Positions 12,215-25,518 of a DNA stretch of 64,000 nucleotides are shown here, in pieces (within the stretch, counting starts at the first letter, position 1; each line of letters begins with the position of its first letter). This DNA is from Calycina herbarum (taxonomy: Eukaryota > Ascomycota > Leotiomycetes > Helotiales > Pezizellaceae): assembly GCA_001414485.1 (NCBI GenBank), contig LLEY01000006.1, forward strand, positions 248,001 through 312,000, read 5' to 3'. A program made the translations under genes and the position numbers. The notes beneath the pieces were generated by a model. The model was given only the letters and a program-made list of their open reading frames with translations. It was not told where the DNA came from and ran no database searches.

Positions 12215-13862
12215 TTTTCTATCCATTCCTCCAAATGTCTAGGGGAACGAAGGGAGGCGGGCTTACGTTTTTATTTTCGAACACTTGACCCCTTTTTAAA
12301 AGGAAACAGAAACTCTTTGTAATTGAACACTTACTTTGTACATAAGCCAGTCTGGGGTTGGAGAAAAAGCAAATTATGGATTTTTTGATTTTTTTCTGGG
12401 TGGTTTTTTATTTGGCACAGGCAGGCAGGGCAGGTGTAGGGGCGAAACTGATGGTTACTTTTCTGCTACTACTATGGATCCTGCAACTTTTGGCCTGTTA
12501 ATATGAATATTACTGAATATTGTCCTTTTTTTCGTGGGAATTTGTGAGAGTTGTAAGTGATACGTTTGGCAATCCTCTTCAAGTTGCTTCAACGGTCTTC
12601 CATGAGGCGAGCTCACTTGGCTAGGAAATCGGAACTAGTTAACTCCTACCATGCTTCTCTAATTGTTCAAGCAAAGACCGGCAAAATCAATTCGAATGAT
12701 TGATTAAATAGTGCCCCTAGAACTTGGAAGAGTTGGGAAGGATTGAGGACCCACTGTCACGAGTTCCTGTCAGGTGGTGCGAGCACTTGCAATGCGCACG
12801 CACAAGAATATCTAGAAAGTTAGATCGGGGGATGCTTTATACATTGACTAATTATGTTTAGAGACACCTTAAAATTCGCTATTGGCCAATCTCACACTCT
12901 GTAGAAGAAATTGAAGAATCAAATCAAAGAAATGTTCTTTGAATAAGTATTGTACCTGTATACTTTTACCCTATTCGAGATTTTTAAATCTAAGAATTTC
13001 TAATCATTTGATTTAATAGCTTGACTTACTAGTAGACTCCCAATGTAATTTGTCGATTCCGCAAAATTGCATACCAGATCTCCATACTAAAATTCCTTCG
13101 TATGAATCTCATATCTACGAGTTCAAATCCATCCTCCTACCTATACCCGCGAAAGAGTTTATATAAGAAGTAGACCTGATTCTTCCAAAAAGTCACCGTA
13201 ACAGATTCTTCTAAATAGTTTGGATAGATAATTCGAGTGTTCCAAGCGAGTGTAAAAATGGTTTGATGTAATGGACGTTTGCGATCGCTACCTTGACTTG
13301 AGGTCCCCAAACAAAAAGCAAGGCCCAGATCAAAAACCAAAATGGCCTGGCACCCTTGATTTCGGTCTCGTCAAATCAACCAAAACCTCTATGATCTCTC
13401 CATCCGAGCCCAAGGAGAACGTGGCCGAGGAGGTATTCGTCGACCCACCTCCCAACCCATTGTACACACCACACTAACATGGCCAGTCCCAGAAACAAGA
13501 AAACATACCAGTTCGTTTTCAAATGAACCATTATTGTATATCATTACTTAATACAATCCTTAAATATACCCCACCCACCCAGCTTAGCTCGTTTCATTTG
13601 TTTATAGACAAAAGTATCGAAAAGAGGAAGAAAAAAAGAAGCAAAATAAGCATTAAGAACAGAAGCTCCCAAGTAAACCTTAGCCAATCCCAAACAGAAA
13701 AACGCCTTGGAAATAACAAGTCCGGAAGACCTAAATGCAAACGTACCAACCCGAAAATCCCAAGCGACACTCCCCGGGCCCCTTGTGGAATGAGGATTCA
13801 AGTACCGACCTTGCATCGCTCATCAAACAAGAAAAAGGGGCAACAGCCAACCCTCATATCAC
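12215..13862. other. Intergenic between convergent chk2 and C2-domain gene
   Basis: The 3' regions of two convergent genes plus about 1.2 kb of AT-rich spacer. A 68-codon frame at 13271-13477 has no recognisable domain and no splice partner. No tRNA or repeat is recognised. Confidence 0.45.
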
Positions 13863-15612
13863 TCAACCACTACTCCCCTCCCCATTTCCCTCCCCGTGCT
13901 TCTTCCCAGGCATCATCTCCTTCGCCGCCCCCCTCGGGTTTTCCATCGCCATAACCAACTTCTCCTTCCCACTCTTCTTCGTGTGGTCATCGAGTCGTTC
14001 CTCGTCAGAAGAACTAATATCACTATCCGAATTCTGAACCATAGTAATATTCTTCCCCTCCTTCTTCTTCCTTTCCCTCTGCTGCTCCTTCCATTTCGTG
14101 AGTTTCTCATCTGTACACTCCTTCGTCACAATATGTAAACCGGGAAAGTTCAGATTCAAAAATTCCTTAAGAAGCGGGAGGAGAGAACCATCAGGTCGAT
14201 AGGTCCCGGAGTCATTGTCGATCACTAGTTCGTAGTTCTTTGGGTCTTTGGGAGGATCATCGTGGGGTGGGCCACCTGCCAGATCAACTTCAGGGTGCGT
14301 TTCCTGCGAAGGGTCATCGGTGGAGCGTTTAGGGTGTTTGAGACGGCGAACGAAGAATTCGCCCGAGCAGGCAATATAGACGTTTACATCGCTATGCATG
14401 GTATGCTTAGACAAGAGGTCGATTCCGAATTCCTTTCCTGTTTCGGTGAAGCGGAGGAGACCGTCAAGGGTTAGGACGTAAGTGAAGATTCGGCCGCCTT
14501 CGTCGAAGTGGACCATTTTGAGAAATTGGAGTGATGCTTCTCTGGAGCGGGGTTTGACGGCACCGTATTCGGTTGAGTTGCTGAAGTTGTAGACTGAAGC
14601 GTGTTGGTGGTGGAGTGCTCGATTTAGAACTCGTCCTCGGAGGCCGGCTTTTGAAAACATACCTTTGACGAAGGGTTTGAATTCCACGAAACGGTGGTAT
14701 AACTCTGGGGGTACCGGGCCTTGTAATTGATATTGGTTTGCTTGGAAACTATAAAGGTTAGTTTTCGCAGCTTGCTCACCTCATTGTCAAAACTTACTCG
14801 TATTTTTGTGTCTTTGAATCTTCACCCTGACTACTCCCAGGGGCTTTGGTTCCAGTAATCCTCCCAATCATTGGGGAATAATGTTTGACCCATGATGTCT
14901 CTCCGATTGTATACATCCGTCCGTGAGGAGGTTCTGATTCACCAATCACCTCCGCACTGAGATACAAGTTCCCACTCATACGAACACTGCTCAACAAAAC
15001 AGCGCAGGCTCTTATCGAGTAGGCTCTCTTGCTTCCCATACGTTTCTTGACTTCAAAAGCCTCGTCGTGTATTCCTGGCCAATCTGGACCGATTCTGCCA
15101 ACAGAGATAGTAACATTCCCCAGGCGATCATCGTGATCACTTGGATCTTCATCATAGATTCGACATTTTAGCCTAAAGCCACTTGAAGGAACTCCTGCTA
15201 CAATCCACTCAGTATTCCATTCCGGATCCGTATTCTTGTGAACCGTCGGCGTCCTCAAAATCACATCTGGGTCCTCCTTGTGTCGTTTCTGGAGAGTAGA
15301 CGATAATGTCGCATGGATATAAGGATCCGAGGAACGAGAATTCAAATCTGCCACCGGTAGATTCTCAGCGCGGTGAAAGGTAAATTTGACAGTGTAGCCA
15401 TCGCGAGCTGGTGGGATAGGTGTTTTATCGTAGCCTCCAGGAGGATTCTTCTCATCCTTGAGCTTCTGTTGTTTCTTGCTCAATTTTTCCTTGGTCGCGC
15501 CGACCTTTCCATGCTCTGGTTCCTCTTGTTTTTCGGATATTCCAGTCGGCGCATGGTTTGTATCGTCGACAGCGCCGTTTGTTTCAGGCGGGGCTAATTT
15601 CTCTTGTGACAT
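13863..15612 (-). CDS. Fungal C2-domain protein
   Basis: Two exons (14798-15612 and 13863-14748, joined across a 49-nt intron) give 566 residues. The N-terminal 60 residues are polar (EKLSKKQQKLKDEK). A C2 domain lies at about residues 75-190: YTVKFTFHRAENLPVADL, then SSDPYIHATL, then DPEWNTEWIV, then CRIYDEDPSDHDDRLG. It retains the acidic loop residues expected for Ca2+ and phospholipid binding. The C-terminal half is a conserved fungal region (VPPELYHRFVEFKPFVKGMF, then RGRVLNRALHHQHASVYNFS). It ends in a charged Glu/Lys tail with SDSDISSSDEE. I recognise this architecture from other ascomycetes but know no established function. A role at membranes is an inference from the C2 domain only. 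Confidence 0.85.
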
Positions 15613-17037
15613 TGTTGTTGAATTTAGGGTGTTGTTGGTTGATGATGTTTGCGCTCGGCTCAGCTTACACTACGACGGTAACTTTTCGAGTCGAAGAGTA
15701 CTGTAAATCGGCAATTGTGTTCGCGCATACGTTGTTGCAATACTGCGATACAATGTGAACTCGTAAATGGCGAGGGAGAAGGGTGGTTGTTGGCTGTGAA
15801 TGGGATTCTCGATGGGCAGCGGGGGATCTGAGGTACGGATAATCGGGAGCCAGACAGCGTCACTAGCACCCAACAGTCATTAGCTTTGAAACTCTGTAAC
15901 TCGGTCTTCGCAGCTCCGGAAGTGCTCAAAAGCTTACGTTTTGCAAAGTCGGTATTTGCGCAAATGTCCAAGTTTTGAAGGATTCCCAGTTTCTTTCGTC
16001 TTCGTCTTATCGGTAGCGACGGCACCTTGAGGGCTCGTCTTGGTGTGGAGTATTGCAGTGAAGAAGCCAAGAGTGACAGTGACCTGCAGACCCACCCCAG
16101 ATTCCAGTGACAAGCTTTCTCGCCAAGCGACTAATTGATGCCGCCTCCCGTATGGTCCAATGCGACGGACGCCGCGACGGAGAAGAGTAGTGTTTCTGTC
16201 TGTCAAATTGCTTGGCTCTGGCAAGGTCGCATTCGTGAGGGCTAAGGGTTCTTCGAGATATCAACGATGTTTGGTTGATAAAAAGAGATCAGTCGAAGGA
16301 GGTGATGAACTGTTCTGGTTGCAGATACGCACGGCTATTAAGTCCGTCATTGACCGGGTAGCTTACTCTTACCACATCCGAGTCTCTCTTGACTGGCTGA
16401 AGATGAAGAATCTTCCCCACCAGCAGCCACCTCAACACAGGCAAATCAGAAGATTGTAATTGTACCGGAGAAACGGCGGACTGAACTCTCAAAACACCAC
16501 CAACAATCTGGAAAAACTTCAAATGATGTCATTGTGCAGATAGACGCTATGGTCTTAGAACGATCAGAGTGCCTCGAGAGCGCTTCGCCGCGGCAACTCT
16601 CTGAGTGTTAGCAAAAACCTTTTACTTATATTCTTACAGCGCTGTTCAGTCTTGTAGCAGAGGCAGTTCTCGAATCGGCCTTATTACTTTGATATAAAGG
16701 AGACTATTATTTCTCCAATGACTGGAAAGTGAGAGTATCAATGACCAAGCAACTTGTATCTCATTAATTATTATCATCATCACTCTCCCTCATTTCATCC
16801 CCCTACCTAGGCATAACTATTTCCAATCCGTGCCCCCCATTGAATTTTGGTCATCATGATACTCTTCCCACAATGTTACACGCACTGCCAATCAGTAAGA
16901 AGAGAGCCACATTTGAAAGCCCTCGTCCGAAGCAATGCAGCCCAAGTTACTTAAAACAACAACATTCAAACGCCAACAATGCAGGGTTCCCATGGTATCT
17001 CCAGATCATCACGTCAATCATTATCCCATCAATATAT
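15613..17037. other. Intergenic, C2-gene promoter and Csx2-gene 3' region
   Basis: Overlapping open frames of 60-136 codons occur on both strands without conserved domains or consistent codon use. I see no gene, tRNA or repeat. Confidence 0.4.
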
Positions 17038-20000
17038 TTATCCTCGCTCCGGAATCGGTGCCTTCGCAAGACGGCCACCAGCACTAACTCGTTTCTGCAA
17101 CCGGGCCTCGCGCTCCTTCTGCTTGTCCCCGACCGATGGGGGCAAAGATGGCAGAGTATCCATAGGCGGTCCATGCCGAGCACTCTTCTGCTCGATATAC
17201 AATGCTGCGCTTCGGCTCAGGGGGAAAGCTGGCAACGTGGTAGGAATCTCTGCTCCATTCTGCACAAGCATCTCTGCTATAGGAAATGCTGTTGCCTTAC
17301 TCGCCGTCTCTGGCCTCGAGGGAGAAGCAACCGGTGAAGGAGAAGCTGGATCTGCGGCCGCCAGTGCTAGAAACACCGAATGGGTCCCTCGCGATTTGTC
17401 GGTGACATTGGGGTTTGCTTTGAGAGCAAGAGCATAGATGACTTGCTGTATATCGTTCTTCTTGATACCGGCCAATAATGTATCGTCTGCCGTACCATAG
17501 CGAGACAGTGTAGAAGATATGGGTTCAACATAAGCCTTGTCAACATACTTTGCCGTGATGAACCTCAATCGCTCTTCGCGGGTAGCCTGTGGAGTAGGCT
17601 TCGTGGCTGGATCCAATCTTGCCTCCCAGACCATGTTTGAAACCCGATTTCCCACAAGTAGAAGAAGCTCGACAATATCGGTAGTGAAAGAGTTGATATC
17701 CAGTGTAAGGGACCGGACCTTGCTGATATGTGTACCCAGCGATCGGTGGATTCCGCTACACTCGATGCAAAGGACAATGGCAAGATTGATGGATACCCAT
17801 TCCGTCTTTACTCCAGATCCGCAATCAGCACACCAGCAGTTACCTTGATCTGCCTCTCGCAGGACTTGAAGCAGTTTGTCGGGGCTTTCATCGAAACCAC
17901 CACTGCCCTGACGCGAGTAGGCTGGTCTCGCGCCAACTGTCGTTCGGCGGAATACGTTGTTTGCAGCAGCGGCAGCGCTATGAGTCGTGGGATTATTATG
18001 ACCATAGTTCATAGATGAACTCTTTCCGGTCAAAATTGAGCCGATGTCTCTGCGGATTGAGTGATGCTCAGCTGGCGGAGGTGCCGGTGGCGCTGAAGGG
18101 AAATCTCTTGCATCCCGACCTTCAACTGCACTCTGAATAGCGTTATTGATCGCAGATATCCAGTCGTTCAGGTCTGCTTCAGAAGGAGCTTGATAGACTC
18201 GCTTGAAATGGGGTGTAATGGCTTCAAAGCAAAATCGTCGCTCTGCGTTCCGCGCTTCACGTACAGAAGCCATTCGGAGATCAATTGGCTCCATGTGTAA
18301 ATCAAGCTTTTGCTTCCAGTTGCTGTACTCCGATAGTTTACCAGCGTCAAGGACAATCCAGAATCTACCCATAGTCAGTACAAAACTTGCAAATATCAAT
18401 ATATCGACGACTTACTTGTGCCAGGCCTGCTTGTTGAGGCCTCTGGGGTCCGCATGGCTACCCGGTCTACTGAGCGCCCACAACAAGCCTTCCTTTCTAA
18501 GGGTGTCGCCTTTACCGGCGGACACTTGGGAATAATCTCGTTCTTCGAGATCTCGGATTCCTCTAAACTTCGAGTTTGCTCCGGGACTATTAATTGACCC
18601 GACGTTGGAAACGATACTAACAGGGGAACGTGCAAAGTCGGTTCCACCGTTGTTGTTCATGGCGCTTGCTATGGATGATCCGCCATTTGTTGAAACTGCT
18701 CTAAGCGTTGATGCAGTGCTATCTGATCGGCCGATATTTGAATTGTAGATAGAAGCACTACCAGGAGTGTTAATGGGCGTTGGAGGGATGATGCCAACTG
18801 CAGGAATTGTGTCCGGCTCAACGTAAGTGGTTGTGCTTTTCTCCAAGTTCCGACGCTTTTCTTCGCGTTCAGTCCGTTGATATTGAAACTCCTTGTCTGC
18901 CTCTTGCACTTCGGCACTCAAAGCATCGAGCTGAGGTAATAGAGCCTCAACCTTCTTTGCAACAGCGAGATAACTCTTCGTTTGCGCATCTGCATACTTT
19001 GTCAAATGCGACAACACTTCCTGTTCTTTGCGGCCACCATGGAGATCCTGCATGAATGAAGAGTAGTCGAACCTCTTCAATTCAAAATTCCTGCGCTTGG
19101 TCTGATATTTGGTATCGCTTTCAGCTCGTTTTTTCTGTTTCAGCGAATCCTGCCGCTGACCAAGATAACGAGACACATAAGCGTAATAATCCTTACTTTC
19201 TTCTTCGAAGTCTCGCTTCTTGGCTTCCGCCTGCTTGATATCGATGTTATATAATTTATTAAGTGGATCAATGATGATTCTTTGAAGATTGATCGTGTTT
19301 TGCTTCTCGTATTGTAAAATCTCTCGGGCGATTTTATCGAAGTAGTGCTCCAGAGCAGGCTGAACAGCATTGGCATTTGACGATCCTGCTTCTCGAAGGG
19401 CATCCATGAATCCGGAGATGGCATCGTTGCATTCGATTTGCGCCAAGTGTGCAGCCTCTGCCTTTCTCAGAACTTTCTTCATCCGCTGTCGCATACTTCC
19501 AGTTTTCTGCTCCAAGGCTTTCATGGTGGCACGGAACAAGGGGCTATCTTCTGTGGCGCTTATATCTTCACCAGGTCGTTGGCACGAGACATCCACCTTA
19601 ACCAAGTCTCCTCTTATTGGAACTGGGCCTGGCCCAGGTACGGGTTCTGTGGGTGGCATTCCTGGGGACGGTGGCTCCTCGTACTCGCGCATTTCTGTGC
19701 CACTCAATCTCGAATCCATCGATTGCGATGAAGGCACTCGTATCTTGGGCGGGGGAACGAGGTGAAAAGGTGGTGGCGAGGGTGAACTTGGTTGGCTGAG
19801 GTACTGGGATTGGTCTAATTGGAATTAGTAATTTGCCATTTACTTGGAGAGGAAGATGTACTTGAAACCCAGAACGAGAAACTGGCGAGGGTGTTCAATC
19901 GATGTGCCCTCTGGTCGTATTCAACAAACTACAGATAGTCAGTCATTAGAGCTCGTATCATAATTAGCATGAAACATACACTGCAGTGATTTCTCCATCC

Positions 20001-20692
20001 GCCTCCTCTATCCTCTGTTGGCTTTGGGGGTCTCCATTTCCACGACCATTCGAACGAAACTGACTGGCTTCCGCCAGTCGAAAAATCTCCCACTAATTGT
20101 ACATTTGCGTTCTTGTGTAAATTCGGGTCGGCGTGGAACTCTCGAGTGACGAGAGTCTCGACTTCTTTGGCTGTAGATGCTGAAACATATGTAAGGCCGT
20201 TGATAAATGTATCGACCAGACTAGCTGGTGTGTTCGGGGCGGCGCCAGATGGAATCTGCGGTGTTTGTCGGATTACGAATGTGAAGGTAAAGTTGAGCTC
20301 TTCATCGTTGTTGAGTTTGAGGATAAAATTCGGTGCTGGTGATTGAGTTGGCTCCGGGTCCTGTGTTGGAATAGTCAGTTTGGGTTGGCAGAGGCAAGGT
20401 CGCTGGACAAGAGATAGCCAGCATTACATACCTGTACGAATTCCACCACACTACTGTCTCCAAGATCACGGGTGGCCGATACTCTTGAAGCTGGGAAGGC
20501 TTCAGGGACGACATTGAGGACGGTCCGTCTCCGCGAATTTGTCACCGTTAACGCAGAAATTGTCACTGGAGTTGAAGGATTAGCATCTGCCACTGCTAGC
20601 GCAACTGCTTGTGCATAAGCAAGCTTACATCGTGTCTGGTCTCGAAGATAGAGAGCTGCGACCTCTTCAGGCCTGCTTGATACCTGGCCCAT
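17038..20692 (-). CDS. csx2: Csx2-like Arf GTPase-activating protein (BAR-PH-ArfGAP)
   Basis: Six exons (20629-20692, 20432-20565, 19980-20360, 19862-19928, 18416-19814, 17038-18364) sum to 3372 nt, encoding 1123 residues. The first 215 residues are a conserved fungal N-terminal region (MGQVSSRPEE, then YLRDQTRLTISALTVTNSRR, then FVEYDQRAHRLNTLASFSFW). A BAR-like coiled-coil domain lies at about 300-540, a PH domain at about 645-775 (KEGLLWAL, then FWIVLDAGKLSEYSNWK) and an ArfGAP domain at about 850-975. The ArfGAP has the zinc ligands CADC and CIEC and the arginine-finger loop SGIHRSLGTHISKVRS. It should stimulate GTP hydrolysis on Arf at curved membranes, acting in trafficking or polarity. 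The 63-nt first intron is in frame but is called because splicing restores the family sequence. The C-terminus is Pro/Ser-rich. Confidence 0.92.
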
Positions 20693-22207
20693 CTCTGCTG
20701 GTTGTTACCCCACCACGCGCTTCAGGTTGATTTGGATTGAGACTGGGGAGCTGCGATGCTCGGGAGGCAGTGCGATCGAACGCTATGTGGTCGGAAATCA
20801 ATAGCATCTAGGTGTATGTTGAAAGAATGCTTATCCAATGTTATGTTGGGGAGGGAGTGTGGGTGGTGAGTTTGAGGTCAACTTGGGGATCGGATGCAGG
20901 GTATACTGCCACTGTTCTGCCTCTCCCGTATTTCTCGCTTGCAGGCAATCACCAGCGTTTCAGAGTACTGTCCAGACACAATATGACGGGAGGTGCGAGG
21001 GGGTGTGGTGAATTTATACGTGAAATCATCCGCATTTCTTCTCTCGATTTTCTTTCAGCTTATTTATCCCTCTTTAATTCGTTTATTTCGAGACACGAGG
21101 CTTCGCCTGGCATGTTGGTGATGTTGGGATGCGCCGCAAAGGGTACGAATCAAGCTGGGGTCCTTGGTAGGTAGGGAAATAAGAAGCGGCAATGAATGGA
21201 CGTACGTAAAAACACAAATATAGGCTTCTCAATCTTGGAATAACTTGCTAAAATATTGCATAGAATCTTTATTTACGAAGTCAAATTATCCGAAATGACT
21301 GGGCTAATTCTTGATTGTGCTGTAACCAGCAACGGTCGCTTCTACTCCCCAGGTCTGCCGTACGGTAGTACCACCCTCTGACGTATGTTTCGCCTTGAAT
21401 CCGTCTTCTGGAAGGAGGCGCTGATTCTAGCTCGTGATTCACAGCTCAAGCTGTGTGCAGGTGGCATAAACACTCATGCAATGTCACCGGGTTAAAAAGA
21501 GCACGAGATGATGAACTTGTTATCTTCTACGCTGTAAGGTACACATCTGATGGGATCGGTACCTATTCTAAGTTCTACAGTTTTGTGGTGATATCAAATG
21601 CAGATATATATTTCGAGAAATTGGCTTCTATAATTAGCCCTCTCAATTTCTCCGCATTTTATCTCTTGCCCTGCTCGGCAATCTGGTTTTGGCTTCGCGA
21701 GTAAGCAAGGGGCACTGGAAATACCTCCATTGCTAGGACCAACTTGCTTTCATGGGGCGGTATGAAGTTTATTGGCACCAACTATTTTGGAAAATAAAAT
21801 TTGTTTCCTAAACAACACATTTACAGTCAATTGCTAGATCCAACAAAAACCTTACTGAGGTGTATCGTGGTCCACACAATCGATAGGTTGCTGCATCTTC
21901 CAAGCCTCGGTACAGCGGCTACTTGTCTCGGGATTGAGGGGCTAAACAACATGCTCACCTTTACTTGTCTCCAGAAGCCTCCTCAGAAGGGAAAGTTGAT
22001 GCTCGGGGTTTCTACTTGAAATCGTACAATCGTTTATTCCAGATAGTACCTAGACCAAGGGGAAAAGCAAGTAGAAACTGACCCACTTACTCACCTTCCA
22101 GCAGCCGGAGTATTCCCACTCACTTGGTCAAGGGACTTGGCTACTCCAACTCTTGCAGCTTTTGTTTCGAAGCCTCCAACTTTGATACCTCTAAGCAGAA
22201 GACAAAC
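20693..22207. other. Intergenic between divergent Csx2-like and thioesterase genes
   Basis: About 1.5 kb separates two divergent starts. Short open frames have no domain or splice support. No RNA gene is recognised. Confidence 0.4.
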
Positions 22208-23622
22208 ATGACATCACCAGACGAAAACAAAACCTTTCACGAGGCAACAATCGTCAAAGCCCTCTCTTCGCATACCTACCAAGCCCACTTTCACAAGAAC
22301 TGGTGTATCTACTCAGGTATTTTCAACAATTCCCTTTTTGAAACTCACCTTCAGCACTGACAAGTAATTTACAGTTCCACATGGAGGCTATGTTACTTCT
22401 TGCTTCCTGCAAGTAGCAGCCACCCATTTCAACACCACGCTCTCCTCCCAAAAGCAACCCCACACAATCGCTCTCCACATAGATTTCTTAAGAAGAGCTG
22501 ATGTGGGGCCAGCTCTTTTCATTGTCAAAGATCTTAAAATTGGGCGCCAAGCATCCGTCATTCATATCACTCTCACTCGTAAGTAACGCTCTTTTACCAG
22601 AGTTACCAGAGTGGGCTCTTCTCTAAGTACTCCTAACTTTGCAAGTAATGTTCAGAAAGTCAAGGACAATTGCCTCCATTCTTCGAGAACGCTTGGAAGA
22701 ATGGCGAAACTGATTTCTCAATTCTTCTAATGCTCTCGTACAATATTCGAGATTGTGTCAGAATTTCTAGGATAATGAATTGAGGGGGTGTGCGCAGAGT
22801 AAAGCTGGGGATCCTTAAACTAACATCTCGCAGAGGGTGGACGAGAAGAAGCAATGGCTGTCATTACCAATTCCAATATGAACACAGAGACTGGAGCTAC
22901 CTTTCCCACTACTTACAAATTGAACCCTGAACCAATTTCAGTCTCCTTTGATCAATTGGCTCGCAATGAAGATAAGAACTGGCGTCGACAAGACAACATG
23001 CCTTTCAAGAACTGGAGAAAAGCACTTGAAAATATGGAGATGTACTTTCCGCGGGAGGGTCAGAAGAGTAGAACTTGTGCCGATGAGTGGGTTAGGTTGA
23101 AGAGAGGCGAGAAGTGGACAAATCAAGCTCTGGGATTCTTATCCGATGCGTGGCCAGTAAGTTGAAAGGATTCCCACACTAAATTGGACATGAATGACAG
23201 CTGTATACGAATGCAATGCTAATGTTTCTCTCAAGATCTCTGTGGAGGCTTCATTGCATGCCGAAAATCCTTATGATATCACCCCAGAGGCAGCAGCAAA
23301 GCGCAAAGTAGATCCTAAGGAAATAGGAACGATGGTATAGTTTCCTTCCATTTCAACATTGGTAATAGCTGTCTAATTCTTATCTCAGTGGTACCCAACC
23401 CTTCTGCTCAACATCGATTTCAAAAAGGCCCTCCCCGTTGAAGGAGTCGAATGGCTCTTTGCGCGAGCAGAATCGAAGCAAATAAAGAATGGAAGATTGG
23501 ACGTCGAGGTAACTATTAGAGACCCATCTGGAGACCTTGTAGCTGTAAGCCATCACGTTACTTTGGCTGTTGGGTTGGAGAGAAATCTTGCAAAGAGGGG
23601 TGGTGGTGACAGTAAGATCTAG
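22208..23622 (+). CDS. Acyl-CoA thioesterase-like hot-dog protein
   Basis: Five exons (22208-22316, 22375-22578, 22834-23156, 23236-23334, 23389-23622) sum to 969 nt, encoding 322 residues. It starts MTSPDENKTFHEATIV. VPHGGYVTSCFLQVA followed by HTIALHIDFLRRADVGPA is the N-terminal hot-dog of the fungal thioesterase-like (4HBT_3 type) family. WYPTLLLNIDFKKALP and WLFARAESKQIKNGRLDVEV form the second hot-dog half. Such proteins hydrolyse acyl-CoA thioesters. The exact acyl chain and compartment cannot be read: no obvious signal peptide, and the C-terminus GGGDSKI is not a classic peroxisomal signal. The second intron is long (255 nt) compared with the gene's other introns, but its removal gives ITLTQGGREEAMAVITNSN as in the family. 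Confidence 0.85.
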
Positions 23623-24213
23623 TTCGAAATCTTTGAATGCTGATAGACACCCATCAAATTGATCACAAAGTTGTGGTCACGTTCTTTTGCAGACAGTTTC
23701 TTATGTCCAGAGAAGTGCGTTGACTTTTGGTAAAACGCTTTTCTGCTAAATTGGTTATGGGGGGATATTAATACGACTCATTCGTTTTATATTAGGTAGG
23801 TGTTGATTTTTGAATCTATAACAATGACCAGTGCTTATAAGCCCCAAGCGAGAGCTCGACATATAATCTCAAAGAAAGTGGCGGGCAGACGTAGTGGATA
23901 GCGGAAGGTTCAACCAGGTTCCACGTCGCGTATTCCCGCTCGACTTTCTTCTCAACTTTAAATCCGTCTTCACCTTTCACAGCACAACCACAACGCTCGT
24001 GATTTCGGGATAGTCGCAATACCCTTTCAACCCGCGATTGCAAGCAACAATACATAATACATCGCCGAATCAAATGGTCGTAGCAGAGTTGTGCAAGGTA
24101 TGGTCAAGTGAATCCCCTAGTCTGCGATACAGCTTGTTAACCTTCCCTAGTTTATCAATGTACCGCGACTCGATCTGCGCCTTCCTTCCTCCTGCATCCC
24201 GTCTTTGCTCAAT
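23623..24213. other. Intergenic, F-box gene promoter
   Basis: This holds the 3' region of the thioesterase gene and the leader of the F-box gene. An upstream ATG at 24074 opens a different frame. No gene is supported. Confidence 0.4.
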
Positions 24214-25518
24214 ATGTCGCTCCCGAACGAAATCTGGCGCGCGATATGCGAGATCTCCACCATCATCACTGCGAAAAACTTGAGGCTGGTCAACAAACAG
24301 CTTAGTGTCGTTGCTGCGGAGCGCGTGTTTAGAACCATCCATGTTGCCGTCTTTCCGCCTTATCTTTCGATGCTTTCAGAATTGTGCGACCACCCCTATC
24401 TCAGCAAGCAACCTGTGGATATGGTCATTTGCGAGTGCCATTTGTTTGAGGGCGCGCTGCTTCCTGAGCTTAAAGGGCTTTCGGATTGGGACGGCAATGA
24501 GTACAAAGCTCGCGAATTCGAATTACTCCACCGCAGTCTCTACAGAAGTGAAAGTGCCGCCGAGTTCTTCACAAACGCTCTCCTTGGCCTGCCCAATGTG
24601 AAGCGGGTGTCGTTAAGCCACAAATACAAAAGAAAGTGTTCAACCGCGAAGCGTATTGCTGATTATTTTGGGGTTGAACACTGTCTGCGCACGTGTCTAA
24701 GGCGATCGAGTCTCTTGGAGCCAGTTCTGAGTGCTTTACTCGCAAACAACCGCACTCTTACAAGGTTAGGTGTAGGGTCAACCGGATCCGGGTTTTGGAT
24801 GCGCAACGCCAATCGCTGGACAGAAGCTACAAGAACGACGTTCAGCACCTTGAAAGAATTCACATTCAATGTTGGGCTGATAAGGAACACGATGGGTATA
24901 ATTTCAAGCGAAGTCCCCATTTCCCCAAAACCTTCCTTGGTCCACAAATTTCTAGCCGCAGCTCCATGTCTTGAGTTGTTGGTTCTCAAGTCCAATAATG
25001 TCGACGTTTCTGGAAAGCGACAATATGTTCCTCGATGGGATGGCGCTGGTGTTTTTGATAATGTGCTATGGCCCCAACTACACCATTTGTGTATATTTGG
25101 TTGCAAATTCAAGGCCAGCAATTTCACCAGTTTCCTGCTCCTTAATTCAGGAACTCTGAGACACCTTGAATTGTACAATGTTGAACTATACGAAAGCTTT
25201 GCTGTACCACCTGGCTCGACTTTGTGGGAAACTTTTGCATCGTGCCTTGCAGCAAAACTTAATCTCCGCTCTGTGGCTCTAATTAATCTCTTCGATCAGG
25301 GGCAGAGAAGAATCACAACGCACTACGAGGCTGCAAACCGAAGTGGTGGGATTGATACTTATGGACTCATATTGAGCTGGTGGAATGAACTCTCGCTTTA
25401 CTTGCTCCACTCCCATGGAAACCCTGATTGGGCTCGATTCCTTCCTGTATACAGCCAACCTAGGGTGCTCATTGGACCGTTCAACTATTTGCCTGATAAG
25501 CCCCTGGCCCAGGTCTAG
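24214..25518 (+). CDS. F-box-like protein of unknown target
   Basis: A single exon of 1305 nt encodes 434 residues. The N-terminus MSLPNEIWRAICEI is followed by LRLVNKQLSVVAAERVFRTI, a degenerate F-box helix pattern (LPxEIW, then LRLVNKxL). Fungal F-box proteins use this to bind Skp1 in SCF ubiquitin ligases. The rest contains leucine-rich-like segments (LPNVKRVSLSH, then LELLVLKSNNV, then WPQLHHLCIFGCKF, then GTLRHLELYNVEL). These probably form irregular LRRs for substrate recognition. No intron is needed. Length is usual for this large, fast-evolving fungal family. The target is unknown. Confidence 0.8.
   Translation: MSLPNEIWRAICEISTIITAKNLRLVNKQLSVVAAERVFRTIHVAVFPPYLSMLSELCDHPYLSKQPVDMVICECHLFEGALLPELKGLSDWDGNEYKAREFELLHRSLYRSESAAEFFTNALLGLPNVKRVSLSHKYKRKCSTAKRIADYFGVEHCLRTCLRRSSLLEPVLSALLANNRTLTRLGVGSTGSGFWMRNANRWTEATRTTFSTLKEFTFNVGLIRNTMGIISSEVPISPKPSLVHKFLAAAPCLELLVLKSNNVDVSGKRQYVPRWDGAGVFDNVLWPQLHHLCIFGCKFKASNFTSFLLLNSGTLRHLELYNVELYESFAVPPGSTLWETFASCLAAKLNLRSVALINLFDQGQRRITTHYEAANRSGGIDTYGLILSWWNELSLYLLHSHGNPDWARFLPVYSQPRVLIGPFNYLPDKPLAQV

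Noticed and set aside
13271..13477. 68-codon plus-strand frame
   Set aside because: Non-repetitive but without domain, signal or splice continuity; could not be supported as a gene.
15660..16264. Several minus-strand frames upstream of the C2-domain gene
   Set aside because: They overlap each other in different frames and lack any conserved motif; probably promoter sequence open by chance.
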